NCBI RefSeq assembly: GCF_014203605.1
Contig: NZ_JACHJJ010000005.1
Location: forward strand, 62,001-126,000
Direction of reading: 5' to 3'
From: Thiemannella venezuelensis
GTDB lineage: Bacteria > Actinomycetota > Actinomycetes > Streptosporangiales > Streptosporangiaceae
DNA: 64,000 bases
Part shown: one piece after another, positions 38,742-46,426 of the stretch
Layout: the number at the start of each line of letters is the position of its first letter
Numbering within the stretch: the stretch's first letter is position 1
Program-made: the position numbers and the translations under genes
Notes under the pieces: model-generated
The model's input: the letters and a program-made list of their open reading frames with translations, nothing else
Database searches by the model: none
Told to the model about the DNA's origin: nothing

Positions 38742-39323
38742 CACGCCCGGCTGGACGGCGTGCTGGCCGGCGGGGTCTCCCGGGAGCTGATCGGGGCCCC
38801 GCACCCCGTGCTGACCACGCAGACGCTCCCCGTCGACGCCGCCGATCCCCTGGTCGTCGCCGGAGCGGCCGACCTGCTCGCCACCATGCGCCGCTCCCAC
38901 CGCTGCACGGGCCTGTCCGCGCCCCAGATCGGGCTGGGCTGGCGGCTGCTCTCCCTCGACGTCTCCCGGCATCCGCGGACCCGGTCCTGCGCCGGCGAAC
39001 TCGTCGTGGCCAACCCCCGCCTGGTGGCGGCCTCCCGCTGGGAACGGGTCAGGGAGGGCTGCCTCTCGGTCCCGGGCCTCACCGGCGAGGTCTCCCGGGC
39101 CACCCGCATCACCGTCCGCGGCGAGCACCCCGGCAGCGGCACCCCCGTCACCGTCCACGCCGACGCCTTCGAGGCCCGCTGCCTCCAGCACCAGCTGGAC
39201 CACCTCGACGGCGTGCTGTTCCTGGACAGGGTCGTCGGAGCCCGTGCCGTCCACCGCACCGGCCGGGGGAGCGGTGCGACGGGTGACATGACTAGTTACG
39301 CACGAGTGTTCCGTTACGTATGA
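38712..39323 (+). CDS. Peptide-deformylase-like protein with HExxH changed to HQxxH
   Basis: 203 residues with the PDF fold motifs: TGLSAPQIG (66-74; normally GxGxAAPQ), EGCLSVPG (115-122, metal ligand C117) and QHQLDHLDGVLF (159-170). The metal-binding histidines H160 and H164 remain, but the catalytic glutamate of HExDH is Gln161 (codon CAG at 39192-39194, one base from GAG). Canonical PDF needs this Glu as general base, so activity on N-formyl-Met is doubtful. It may be a binding protein or have a changed reaction. The coding sequence is intact and coupled to the ACT gene, so it is not a decayed gene. The first 30 bases are a duplicated 15-mer with two ATGs. Confidence 0.85.
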   Translation: MCGTAMCGTAHARLDGVLAGGVSRELIGAPHPVLTTQTLPVDAADPLVVAGAADLLATMRRSHRCTGLSAPQIGLGWRLLSLDVSRHPRTRSCAGELVVANPRLVAASRWERVREGCLSVPGLTGEVSRATRITVRGEHPGSGTPVTVHADAFEARCLQHQLDHLDGVLFLDRVVGARAVHRTGRGSGATGDMTSYARVFRYV

Positions 39324-39330
39324 TTGCGGC

Positions 39331-39403
39331 GCCCCCGTAGCCCAATGGCAGAGGCATACCCCTTAAAAGGGTCGTAGTGCGGGTTCGAGTCCCGCCGGGG
39401 GCA
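39331..39403 (+). tRNA. tRNA with TAA anticodon and short variable arm (Leu by anticodon)
   Basis: A 73-nt cloverleaf: acceptor GCCCCCG/CGGGGGC with discriminator A, D arm GCCCAATGGCAGAGGC, T arm GCGGG-TTCGAGT-CCCGC. The anticodon loop is CTTAAAA (39362-39368), so the anticodon is TAA (39364-39366), which reads UUA. The anticodon stem is four pairs plus a T-C mismatch (27:43). The variable region is only 5 nt (GTAGT), whereas a leucine tRNA normally has a long variable arm. The D stem also has a C-A mismatch. It begins 7 bp after the deformylase-like stop codon. It is either an unusual tRNA that reads UUA or not a leucine acceptor at all. Confidence 0.8.
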
Positions 39404-39620
39404 CTCCTGTCTCTCTCCTCACAAGGGCTTCCGACCAGGGAAGACGCGGTGGACGACCGCCCGTCGCCGTCCGGCCGTCCGCGGCCGGCCCCGACCGCCC
39501 GCGGCTCCTCCGGCCGGATGCGGGCGCAGAGGTCCGAGGGTTACCCAAACGTGATCTTCTTCCGGAAGGCGGTCCCCTCCCGGCGCGGACCGGACCCGCC
39601 GGCGTCGCTCCGGTCCTGCG
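39404..39620. other. Intergenic region after the tRNA, no gene seen
   Basis: 217 bp between the tRNA and the 3' end of the receiver gene. No convincing reading frame, promoter or hairpin was found. Confidence 0.4.
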
Positions 39621-40049
39621 TCAGGAGCTCTTACCGGCGCCCCGGGCCGCCCCGGAGCCGTCCTCGGAGGCCGGGTACCGATCCAGCAGGGCCAGGACCC
39701 GCGCGATGAACTCGTGGTGGTTGATCGGTTTGAGGATGAAGTCGTCGGCCCCCGCCTGGCAGGCCTCCCGCATGGCCTTCTCGACGTCGTTGTCCACCCA
39801 GGCGGTCACCATCAGCACCGCCACCCCCGCCGTGTCGGGCGCGGCGCGCAACCGCCGGCAGACCTCCAGCCCCGCCATGCCGGGAAGCTGCCAGTCCAGC
39901 ACCATCAGGTCCGGGCGCACGTCGTGAGCCGCCGGCACGGCTTCGGTGCCGTTCGCCACGGCGTGCACCTCGAAGCCGGCCCGCTCCAGCAGGATGACCA
40001 GCAGGTTCTGGTGATCGGGGTCGTCTTCGACGACCAGTGCGACAGGCAT
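39621..40049 (-). CDS. Single-domain response regulator (CheY-like receiver)
   Basis: 142 residues: only a receiver domain, with no output domain. The acidic pocket is VVEDD (E8, D9, D10), the phosphoacceptor D52 in LMVLDWQLPG, the Thr/Ser position in MVTAW, and the conserved Lys in FILKPIN. The tail is Gly/Ala/Ser-rich. GGAGAGG precedes the ATG. No histidine kinase gene lies next to it; the unpaired kinase at 48.9-50.1 kb is of the NarX type and would normally pair with a LuxR-type regulator. The partner is unknown. Confidence 0.9.
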   Translation of the reverse strand: MPVALVVEDDPDHQNLLVILLERAGFEVHAVANGTEAVPAAHDVRPDLMVLDWQLPGMAGLEVCRRLRAAPDTAGVAVLMVTAWVDNDVEKAMREACQAGADDFILKPINHHEFIARVLALLDRYPASEDGSGAARGAGKSS

Positions 40050-40144
40050 GCCTCTCCAAAGTCCCTCCGTCTGTCTCTGCCCACTGGAATCCGGAGTGAT
40101 GCTTGCCCGCGCGTTCCGGCTCCCGCCGCCGGCCCTCCGGCGGA

Positions 40145-40732
40145 TCAGCCGGACGGGTAGGGGTCCGGAGCGCGCTCGTGCAGATGGGTGCGGCGGCCGT
40201 CCCGGTCGAAGATGCCGAGGACCTCGGCCGGACCGCCGAGGGCGCCGATCGCGTGCGGGAGCATCGTCGGGAACTCCGCGGCCTGCCCCTCCTCGACCCG
40301 CAGCCGGCGTTCTCCCAGGAGCAGCTCGACCGTGCCGGACAACACCGTGAACCACTCCCGGCCGGGATGCGCCTTCAGCGCGGCCGGGCCCTTCGGCGGC
40401 GGCCCGGTCAGCCGCACCCTCGCCACGGTGACGCCGGGCTCGCCGCGCAGCGCCCACTGGGTCAGGCCGCGCGCGGGGTCGTGGGTGGGGTTGGAGACGA
40501 CGTCGTCGGCGGCGTTCTCGACGAGCTGGTCGAGCGAGGTGCCCAGGGCCCGGGCGATCGCGGTGAGCTGGTCGAGCGCGATCCTGCGGTGCCCGGTCTC
40601 GATCCGGCTGAGCGTGGAGGGGCCGAGACGGCAGCGGGCGGCGAGGTCGTCCAGCGACCAGCCCTGCGCGGCGCGCAGCGCCCGGATCCGCTTGCGCACG
40701 AGGCTGTCGAGGTCACTACCTTCTTGCTTCAT
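40145..40732 (-). CDS. XRE-cupin transcriptional regulator
   Basis: 195 residues: a helix-turn-helix of the XRE type (about 10-68, VRKRIRALRAAQGWSLDDLAARCRLGPSTLSRIETGHRRI) and a C-terminal cupin domain (about 100-185, AHPGREWFTVLSGTVELLLGERRLRVEEGQAAEFPTMLPHAI). Such proteins sense a small ligand through the cupin. TAAACT ends 7 nt before the ATG and no SD is seen, so the gene looks leaderless. It diverges from the His-rich methyltransferase gene, with 48 bp between start codons, and probably controls both. Confidence 0.9.
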   Translation of the reverse strand: MKQEGSDLDSLVRKRIRALRAAQGWSLDDLAARCRLGPSTLSRIETGHRRIALDQLTAIARALGTSLDQLVENAADDVVSNPTHDPARGLTQWALRGEPGVTVARVRLTGPPPKGPAALKAHPGREWFTVLSGTVELLLGERRLRVEEGQAAEFPTMLPHAIGALGGPAEVLGIFDRDGRRTHLHERAPDPYPSG

Positions 40733-40780
40733 AGGCAAGAGTTTATGCAGCATTGGCAACACGTTCGTAGGATCGAACGC
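40733..40780. promoter_or_regulatory. Divergent leaderless promoters
   Basis: Only 48 bp separate the two start codons. The leftward -10 is TAAACT (40740-40745, minus strand) and the rightward -10 is TAGGAT (40768-40773); each ends 7 nt from its ATG. GGCAA occurs twice (40734-40738 and 40755-40759), as part of ATAGGCAAGA and ATTGGCAACA, a candidate direct-repeat operator. Confidence 0.5.
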
Positions 40781-41785
40781 ATGGAACGTCCCGAATCCCG
40801 CCATTCCCACGCACCCCGCACCCATGCCGCCCCTCCCTCCCGGTCCCGTGACCACGGCCAGGAGCACGGCCATGACCACGGCCATGACCACAGCCATGAC
40901 CACGGCCGGCAGGAAAGCCGCGCGCACGGCGCCGGTCCGCAGGACGGTCTCGCCGAGGTGCTGGACCTCGACGCCGAGCTGTTCGCCCCGTACCTCACCG
41001 CCGTCACCGGCCGCCTCGCCCGGCTGGCCGGTGACGGCGTCGCGAGCGTCGTGGACCTGGGAGCGGGCACCGGCACCGGCACGTTCGCACTGCTGGAACG
41101 CTTTCCCGCCGCCCGCGTGACCGCCGTCGACAGCTCTCCCGAGATGCTGGCCCACCTCTCCGGAGCGGCCCGTACCAGGGGCCTGGGCGACCGTGTGCGC
41201 ACCCTGGAGGCCGACGCCGGCGCCGGTCTGCCCGGTGTCGCGGACGCGGACCTCGTCTGGGCCTCGGCCTCGCTGCACCACCTGGACGACCCCGCCGCGG
41301 CCCTCGCCGGGATCCGCGCCGCACTGCGCCCGGGCGGGCTGCTGGCCGTCGCCGAGCTGGACGGGATGCCGTACTTCCTGCCCGAGGACGCCGTGCCGGA
41401 CCGCCCCGGCCTGGAGGCCCGCTGCCGGGAGGCCCTGGCCGCGCTCCACGCCGACCGGCTGCCGCACCTGGGCGCGGACTGGGGCGCGCTGCTGGCCGCG
41501 GCCGGCTTCGCGGTCGAGGAGGAGCACACCGAGCACCTGGAGCTGCGCGCACCGCTGCCCCCCGCGGCCGGCCGCTACGCGCATCTCGTGCTCGGCCGCG
41601 TCCGCGGCGCCCTCGACGGCCGGATCGACCCCGCGGACCTGGCCGCGCTCGGCGTCCTCCTCGACGGGGGCCCGCAGGACGTGCGCCGCCGCGGCGACCT
41701 CGTGGTGCGCTCCACGCGCCGGCTGTGGGCCGCCCGCACCCAGCCGGCCCGCGGCCGGGTGGCGAAGTCCGGCGACGGCGGGTGA
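40781..41785 (+). CDS. Class I SAM methyltransferase with a histidine-rich N-terminus
   Basis: 334 residues. The first 50 hold 12 histidines, including HGHDHGHDHSHDHG encoded by three 12-bp repeats (40869-40904), which looks like a metal-binding leader. From about residue 80 a class I methyltransferase follows: VVDLGAGTGTGTFALLERFPAARVTAVDSS (motif I), DLVWASASLHHLDDPAAALAGIRAALRPGGLLAVAEL (motifs II-III). The C-terminal domain suits a small-molecule methyltransferase. The substrate is unknown. TAGGAT lies 7 nt before the ATG at 40781, supporting this start and therefore the His-rich leader. Control by the divergent XRE-cupin protein is likely. Confidence 0.85.
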   Translation: MERPESRHSHAPRTHAAPPSRSRDHGQEHGHDHGHDHSHDHGRQESRAHGAGPQDGLAEVLDLDAELFAPYLTAVTGRLARLAGDGVASVVDLGAGTGTGTFALLERFPAARVTAVDSSPEMLAHLSGAARTRGLGDRVRTLEADAGAGLPGVADADLVWASASLHHLDDPAAALAGIRAALRPGGLLAVAELDGMPYFLPEDAVPDRPGLEARCREALAALHADRLPHLGADWGALLAAAGFAVEEEHTEHLELRAPLPPAAGRYAHLVLGRVRGALDGRIDPADLAALGVLLDGGPQDVRRRGDLVVRSTRRLWAARTQPARGRVAKSGDGG

Positions 41786-41946
41786 GACTGGAGGGGGAGC
41801 CGGGAACTCCCGGCGGCGGCCGCGCGTTGAGGATATCGGCGGTAGCCGTACGGCCACTCGCACGAAAAGATGGATACGAGCACGATACGGCCGTGTGATA
41901 ACCGATCTAATAGTCTGATCGCGTAGGTCGCAGCGTGGAGGCAGCG

Positions 41947-42726
41947 ATGGATAGTAAGAACCCCGTATTCGGCCGGATGTCGAAGGGGCAGCCCCCGGGC
42001 TATCCGGCCCCGACCCCTGAGCAGCTTCAGGGCATGTACGACGCCCCGTCGTACGCACCGCCCGCGCAGCGGACCATGACGATCGACGACGTGGTCGTGC
42101 GCGGCTTCATGACCCTGGGCACGCTGGTGGCCTCGGCCGCGGTGGCGTGGACGCTGAACCTCGGCTGGGGCGCGGCGATCGCCGGCGTGCTCGTCGGCCT
42201 GGTCCTCGCCCTGGTCATCACCTTCAAGCAGAGCACCAACCCGGCGCTCATCCTCGGCTACTCGGTCGCCTACGGCGTCGCCGTCGGTGTGATCAGCCAC
42301 CTGATGGAGAGCCGCTTCCCGGGCATCGTCATCCAGGCGGTGATCGGTACGGCCCTCGCCTTCGGCGGCATGCTGACCGTCTACTCGCTGCGGATCGTCC
42401 GGGTGACGCCGAAGTTCACCAAGTTCGTCGTGGCGGCGGCTCTCGGCCTGATGGCCGCGCTGCTCGTCAACATGGTCGCGAGCTTCTTCATCCCCGGCGG
42501 GTTCGGCCTCCGCGAGGCCGGCTGGCTCGGCTACGCGGTCAGCGTCGCGGCGATCCTGCTCGGCTGCTTCTTCCTGCTCCTCGACTTCGACGAGGTCGAG
42601 CGGGGCATCCAGGCCGGGGCTCCGGCGAAGTACTCCTGGCTGATGGCCTTCGGCCTGACGGTGACGCTGGTCTGGATCTACCTGGAGATCCTGCGCCTGC
42701 TGAGCTACTTCTCGGGCGACGACTGA
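41947..42726 (+). CDS. Bax inhibitor-1 / YccA-like integral membrane protein
   Basis: 259 residues. A Pro-rich cytoplasmic start of about 45 residues is followed by seven hydrophobic helices, for example VVVRGFMTLGTLVASAAVAWTL, AGVLVGLVLALVIT and WLMAFGLTVTLVWIYLEILRLL. LLDFDEVERGI near the end is the conserved acidic motif of the family. Members act as pH-dependent calcium leak channels in some bacteria; the role here is unknown. The ATG at 41947 has GGAGG 5 nt upstream. A classical terminator follows. Confidence 0.92.
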   Translation: MDSKNPVFGRMSKGQPPGYPAPTPEQLQGMYDAPSYAPPAQRTMTIDDVVVRGFMTLGTLVASAAVAWTLNLGWGAAIAGVLVGLVLALVITFKQSTNPALILGYSVAYGVAVGVISHLMESRFPGIVIQAVIGTALAFGGMLTVYSLRIVRVTPKFTKFVVAAALGLMAALLVNMVASFFIPGGFGLREAGWLGYAVSVAAILLGCFFLLLDFDEVERGIQAGAPAKYSWLMAFGLTVTLVWIYLEILRLLSYFSGDD

Positions 42727-42750
42727 TCGCCGGAGGAACACGCACGGAAG

Positions 42751-42783
42751 AACCCCGCCGGAACCGCTCCGGCGGGGTTTTTT
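42751..42783 (+). terminator. Rho-independent terminator after the BI-1 gene
   Basis: AACCCCGCCGGA (42751-42762) and TCCGGCGGGGTT (42768-42779) pair perfectly with a 5-nt loop and run into six Ts (42778-42783). It is the only clear U-tract terminator in the window. Confidence 0.92.
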
Positions 42784-42919
42784 CTTGGGCGAGACGGGCA
42801 TCGGTGAACAAAAAGCAACCGAAGATCAACGAACTGTGACAGCCGCCCGCTGCCGGGTCTTGCTATCTGCGGTTCCGTGATGCACTGTCAAGCAAAGGAG
42901 CCTATCCGTGGAGGTGCCC

Positions 42920-43144
42920 ATGTCGTTGAACCACTCACCGGAGACGCAGAGCAAGCTGATCGCAAGGGTCCCGGACATAACGGGACGCGCACTCCCCGAG
43001 TGGTTCCAAGCTCTCGACAACGGCCCGTCGTTCCTTCGCTGCGACGAACGAGCCAACTGGCTCGCCGACGAGCACGGGCTGACCCACGGCTACGCCGCCG
43101 CCATCGTGCACGAGCACGAGCGGCAGCGCCGCCACCACTTCTAG
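42920..43144 (+). CDS. Small DUF4287-type protein
   Basis: 74 residues. SPETQSKLIARVPDITGRALPEWFQAL and ANWLADEHGLTHGYAAAIVHEHERQRR match the small DUF4287 domain (helical, function unknown). GGAGG is 5 nt before the ATG at 42920, so the upstream GTG at 42908 is not the start. It stands alone between the BI-1 and PPOX genes. Confidence 0.8.
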   Translation: MSLNHSPETQSKLIARVPDITGRALPEWFQALDNGPSFLRCDERANWLADEHGLTHGYAAAIVHEHERQRRHHF

Positions 43145-43248
43145 CCGCCGACCTCGAGCTTCCCGGAGGCCCGCGCCGCCGGCCGGTGGCACGGGCCTCC
43201 GGCACGCCGATCCGGATCCCGCCGGAGCGGCGATGAGATCATGCGGTC

Positions 43249-43659
43249 ATGGATCTCGACAAGGCACGCGGCTTCATCCGCGACAACCACCGCGCCGTCC
43301 TGCTGACCTGGCACGCCGACGGGCGGCCCCAGATGTCCCCGGTCACGGTGGGACTCGACGCCGGGGGACACGCGATCATCAGCACCCGGGAGACCGCCGC
43401 CAAGGTCCGCAACCTCCGCCGGGACTCCCGGGTGGCGCTCTGCGTGACCACGGACGCCTTCTTCGGCGAGTGGATCCAGCTGGAGGGCACCGCGGAGATC
43501 GTCCCGCTGCCGGAGGCGATGGAGCTCCTGGTGAGCTACTACCGGGACATCTCCGGCGAGCACCCCGACTGGGACGACTACCGGGCCGCCATGGAGCGGG
43601 ACCGGCGGGTGATCCTGCGGATCGACATCACCCGGGCCGGCCCCGACGTCCACGGGTGA
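43249..43659 (+). CDS. PPOX-class (split beta-barrel) F420- or FMN-dependent oxidoreductase
   Basis: 136 residues of the pyridoxamine-5'-phosphate-oxidase-like fold: AVLLTWHADGRPQMSPVTVGLD, IISTRETAAKVRNLRRDSRVALCV and WIQLEGTAEIV. This pattern is the one annotated in actinobacteria as PPOX-class F420-dependent. The substrate is unknown. No clear RBS is seen; GATCAT lies 6 nt before the ATG and may be the -10 of a leaderless transcript. The stop lies 1 bp from the stop of the convergent thiolase gene. Confidence 0.88.
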   Translation: MDLDKARGFIRDNHRAVLLTWHADGRPQMSPVTVGLDAGGHAIISTRETAAKVRNLRRDSRVALCVTTDAFFGEWIQLEGTAEIVPLPEAMELLVSYYRDISGEHPDWDDYRAAMERDRRVILRIDITRAGPDVHG

Positions 43660-43660
43660 C

Positions 43661-44881
43661 CTAGCTCAGGCGCTCCAGGACCATGGCCATGCCCTGGCCG
43701 CCGCCGACGCACATGGTCTCCAGGCCGATCGACTTGTCGTGGAACTGGAGGCTGTTGATCAGCGTGGAGGTGATGCGGGCGCCGGTCATGCCGAACGGGT
43801 GGCCCACCGCGATGGCGCCGCCGTTGACGTTGAGCCGGTCGAGGTCGATGCCCAGGTCCTGGTAGGACGGGATGACCTGGGCGGCGAAGGCCTCGTTGAT
43901 CTCGACGAGGTCCACGTCGCCGATGGACATGCCCGCCCGGGCCAGGGCCTGCTTGCTGGCCTCGACCGGGCCCAGGCCCATGATCTCGGGGGAGAGGCCG
44001 GTCACGCCGGTGGAGACGATCCGGGCCAGCGGGGTGATGCCCAGTTCGGCGGCCTTGGTGTCGCTCATCACGATCACCGCGGCGGCGCCGTCGTTCAGCG
44101 CGCAGCAGTTGCCCGCGGTGACCGTGCCGTCGGGGCGGAAGACCGGCTTGAGCTGGGAGACCGCCTCGTAGGTGGTGCCGGCGCGGGGGCCGTCGTCCTT
44201 GCTGACCACGGTCCCGTCCGGCAGGGTCACCGGGGTGATGTCCTTCTCCCAGAAGCCGTTGGCGATGGCCTTCTCGGCCAGGTTCTGGGAGCGCACGCCG
44301 AACTCGTCCTGCTCCTGGCGGGAGATGCCCTTGATCCCGGCGAGGTTCTCCGCGGTCTGGCCCATCGCGATGTAGATGTCGGGCAGCGCGCCGTCCTCGC
44401 GGGGGTCGTGCCAGAGCGGGGCGCCGCCCTCGGCGGCCTGCTTCGAGCGGGCGTGGGCCTCGCCGAACAGCGGGTTCTGCGTGTCGGGCAGCGAGTCGGA
44501 GTTCCCCTTGGCGAAGCGGGAGACGCACTCCACGCCGGCCGAGATGAACACGTCGCCCTCGCCCGCCCTGATCGCGTGCAGGGCCATCCGGGTGGTCTGC
44601 AGCGAGGACGAGCAGTAGCGGGTGACGGTGGTGCCGGGCACGCCGTCCAGGCCGAGCAGCGTGGCCACCACGCGGCCCATGTTGAAGCCCTGCTCGCCGC
44701 CCGGCAGGCCGCAGCCCAGCATCAGGTCGTCGACGGTGCTCGGGTCGAGCTGGGGGACCTTGGCCAGTGCGGCCTTGATCATTTGTGCGGTCAGGTCGTC
44801 CGGACGGATGTCCCTGAGCGACCCCTTGAAGGCGCGTCCGATGGGCGAGCGCGCGGTTGCGACGATGACTGCCTCGGGCAT
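43661..44881 (-). CDS. Thiolase (acetyl-CoA C-acetyltransferase / 3-ketoacyl-CoA thiolase)
   Basis: Cleaves 3-ketoacyl-CoA in beta-oxidation or condenses acetyl-CoA. 406 residues. The catalytic residues are visible: C90 in TRYCSSSLQTT, H361 in GHPFGMTGAR, and C391 in CVGGGQGMA. NEAFAAQVIPS and NGGAIAVGHP are typical. The unusual RYCSSSLQT (rather than KVCGSG) suits the FadA-type degradative branch. AGGAG is 7 nt before the ATG. No fadB is adjacent, so direction and chain length are unclear. Confidence 0.95.
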   Translation of the reverse strand: MPEAVIVATARSPIGRAFKGSLRDIRPDDLTAQMIKAALAKVPQLDPSTVDDLMLGCGLPGGEQGFNMGRVVATLLGLDGVPGTTVTRYCSSSLQTTRMALHAIRAGEGDVFISAGVECVSRFAKGNSDSLPDTQNPLFGEAHARSKQAAEGGAPLWHDPREDGALPDIYIAMGQTAENLAGIKGISRQEQDEFGVRSQNLAEKAIANGFWEKDITPVTLPDGTVVSKDDGPRAGTTYEAVSQLKPVFRPDGTVTAGNCCALNDGAAAVIVMSDTKAAELGITPLARIVSTGVTGLSPEIMGLGPVEASKQALARAGMSIGDVDLVEINEAFAAQVIPSYQDLGIDLDRLNVNGGAIAVGHPFGMTGARITSTLINSLQFHDKSIGLETMCVGGGQGMAMVLERLS

Positions 44882-45024
44882 GTAGCTCTCCTGGGATTCG
44901 TTAATCGCTCCTCCTGCGGAGATTACTCCTCGGTAGGTCGGAAGCCACGACCCGGGGTGGGAAGAAACAGAACTTTGTTACGGAATGCCAAAAGAACCCG
45001 CTGTGCGGCGGGACCGCGGCACAG

Positions 45025-46374
45025 CTAGCCGTACATGCCGGGAGAGGTGATGGTGGCGTCGTTGACGCCGTGCAGGCCGCCCTTCTCGTCGCGCCATATC
45101 CGCCAGCCGCCCTGGCTGCCGGTGAACCAGCCCGGCGGGGTGCTGGAGGCGGTCGTGCGCTTCCCGGTGGCCAGGTTGAACTCGCACAGCGCGGCCACCG
45201 AGTAGAACCCGGAGTTCTGCCCCTTGAGGGGGAGCGGCTTGGGGTCGGTGACGCAGAAGGACCAGCCCCGCTCGTTCTCGAGCTCGACGTCCCGGCCGGT
45301 GGCGAGGTCGAAGGCGGCCCCGGCCTTGCCGTGCCTGAGGAAGCCGATCGTGTCCATCCGCGCGGGGAAGGCCAGCCACCAGCCCGATCCGGGGACCTGG
45401 GCGGCGGGGATCTGGCCCAGGACCCGGCCGCTCTCGGCGTCCAGGCGGGCGAACCCGCCGTACTGGCCCTGCTGGTCGACCGGGCGGACCACCGGCGCGT
45501 GACCGGGGCTGCCGCTGGGGTAGACGCGCACCACCGAGGGGCGCATCCAGTTGATCGAGCCGTCGGAGAGCTTCACGGAGAACAGCCCGAAGGGGGAGAC
45601 CGACTTGGTCTTGGGGTTGGTGTAGGGAGCGACGTAGCCGACGAGGTCGTCCCCGGCCGTGCCGAAGGACCAGCCGCCCGACACGTCCACGCCGGCGCCG
45701 AGGGCGCGCTCCACCGGCTGCCGCCAGACGGGCTTGCCGGTCTTCAGGTCGTAGGCCTCCAGGACGGGGTTGCGGGCCAGGCGCAGGAAGACCACGCGGG
45801 AGGCGTCGGACCACTCCACCTCGGCGATGCCGGGGAACTTCCACATCACCTTGCCGGTGGCGGGGTCGAGCACGACGACCCGGGCCGCCGACAGGGCGGT
45901 GTGCTCCGGCAGGCAGACGAATCCGCCGCACCGCTGCGGACCGAAGGTGGAGTGGACCGGGCGGGTCCACTTCTGGGCGCCGGTCCGCGCGTCGCGGCCG
46001 ACGAGCCTGCCGTTCCAGCGGCCCTTGCGGAACGGGTCGACGGAGACGGCGACGGTCTGGCCCTTGCCGGTCTCGACGATCGCCGGGGCGGGCACCCCCA
46101 TCCCGGGCAGGCGGCCCGCCATGGTCGTGGGGGCGGCCCACAGCTTCTTGCCCGAGGCGAGGTCGAGGGCGACGGCCTCAAGCGTCCCGTCGGGTTTCAT
46201 GGAGGTCGTCATGGCGACGTCGCCTCCGGTGACGGTGCGGCTGACCGCGTTCACCTGGGGGTTGTGCCAGGTGGGGTACTCCTGGGTGGCCGCTTCACTG
46301 CCGGAGCAGCCGGCCAGGATCAGGGTTCCGGCGAGAGCCAGAGCTGGTCTCGCATGAGGCCGGATCACAGGCAT
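45025..46374 (-). CDS. PQQ-like beta-propeller lipoprotein
   Basis: 449 residues. The lipoprotein signal peptide ends LALAGTLILAGC, so the mature protein should be membrane-anchored outside the cell. The rest has propeller blades with recurring (G)K(x)xW pairs: LDLASGKKLWAAP, RDARTGAQKWTRP, LDPATGKVMWKFP and YDLKTGKPVWRQP. Several cysteines may form disulfides. No enzyme motif is seen; it may be a binding or scaffold protein. GGAG is 5 nt before the ATG. It follows the SGNH hydrolase gene by 52 bp on the same strand, probably one operon. Confidence 0.85.
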   Translation of the reverse strand: MPVIRPHARPALALAGTLILAGCSGSEAATQEYPTWHNPQVNAVSRTVTGGDVAMTTSMKPDGTLEAVALDLASGKKLWAAPTTMAGRLPGMGVPAPAIVETGKGQTVAVSVDPFRKGRWNGRLVGRDARTGAQKWTRPVHSTFGPQRCGGFVCLPEHTALSAARVVVLDPATGKVMWKFPGIAEVEWSDASRVVFLRLARNPVLEAYDLKTGKPVWRQPVERALGAGVDVSGGWSFGTAGDDLVGYVAPYTNPKTKSVSPFGLFSVKLSDGSINWMRPSVVRVYPSGSPGHAPVVRPVDQQGQYGGFARLDAESGRVLGQIPAAQVPGSGWWLAFPARMDTIGFLRHGKAGAAFDLATGRDVELENERGWSFCVTDPKPLPLKGQNSGFYSVAALCEFNLATGKRTTASSTPPGWFTGSQGGWRIWRDEKGGLHGVNDATITSPGMYG

Positions 46375-46426
46375 TGCACTCCAATGGGACGAGATGTGAC
46401 GATCTCGCCGCGGAGCGTGACCGAGC

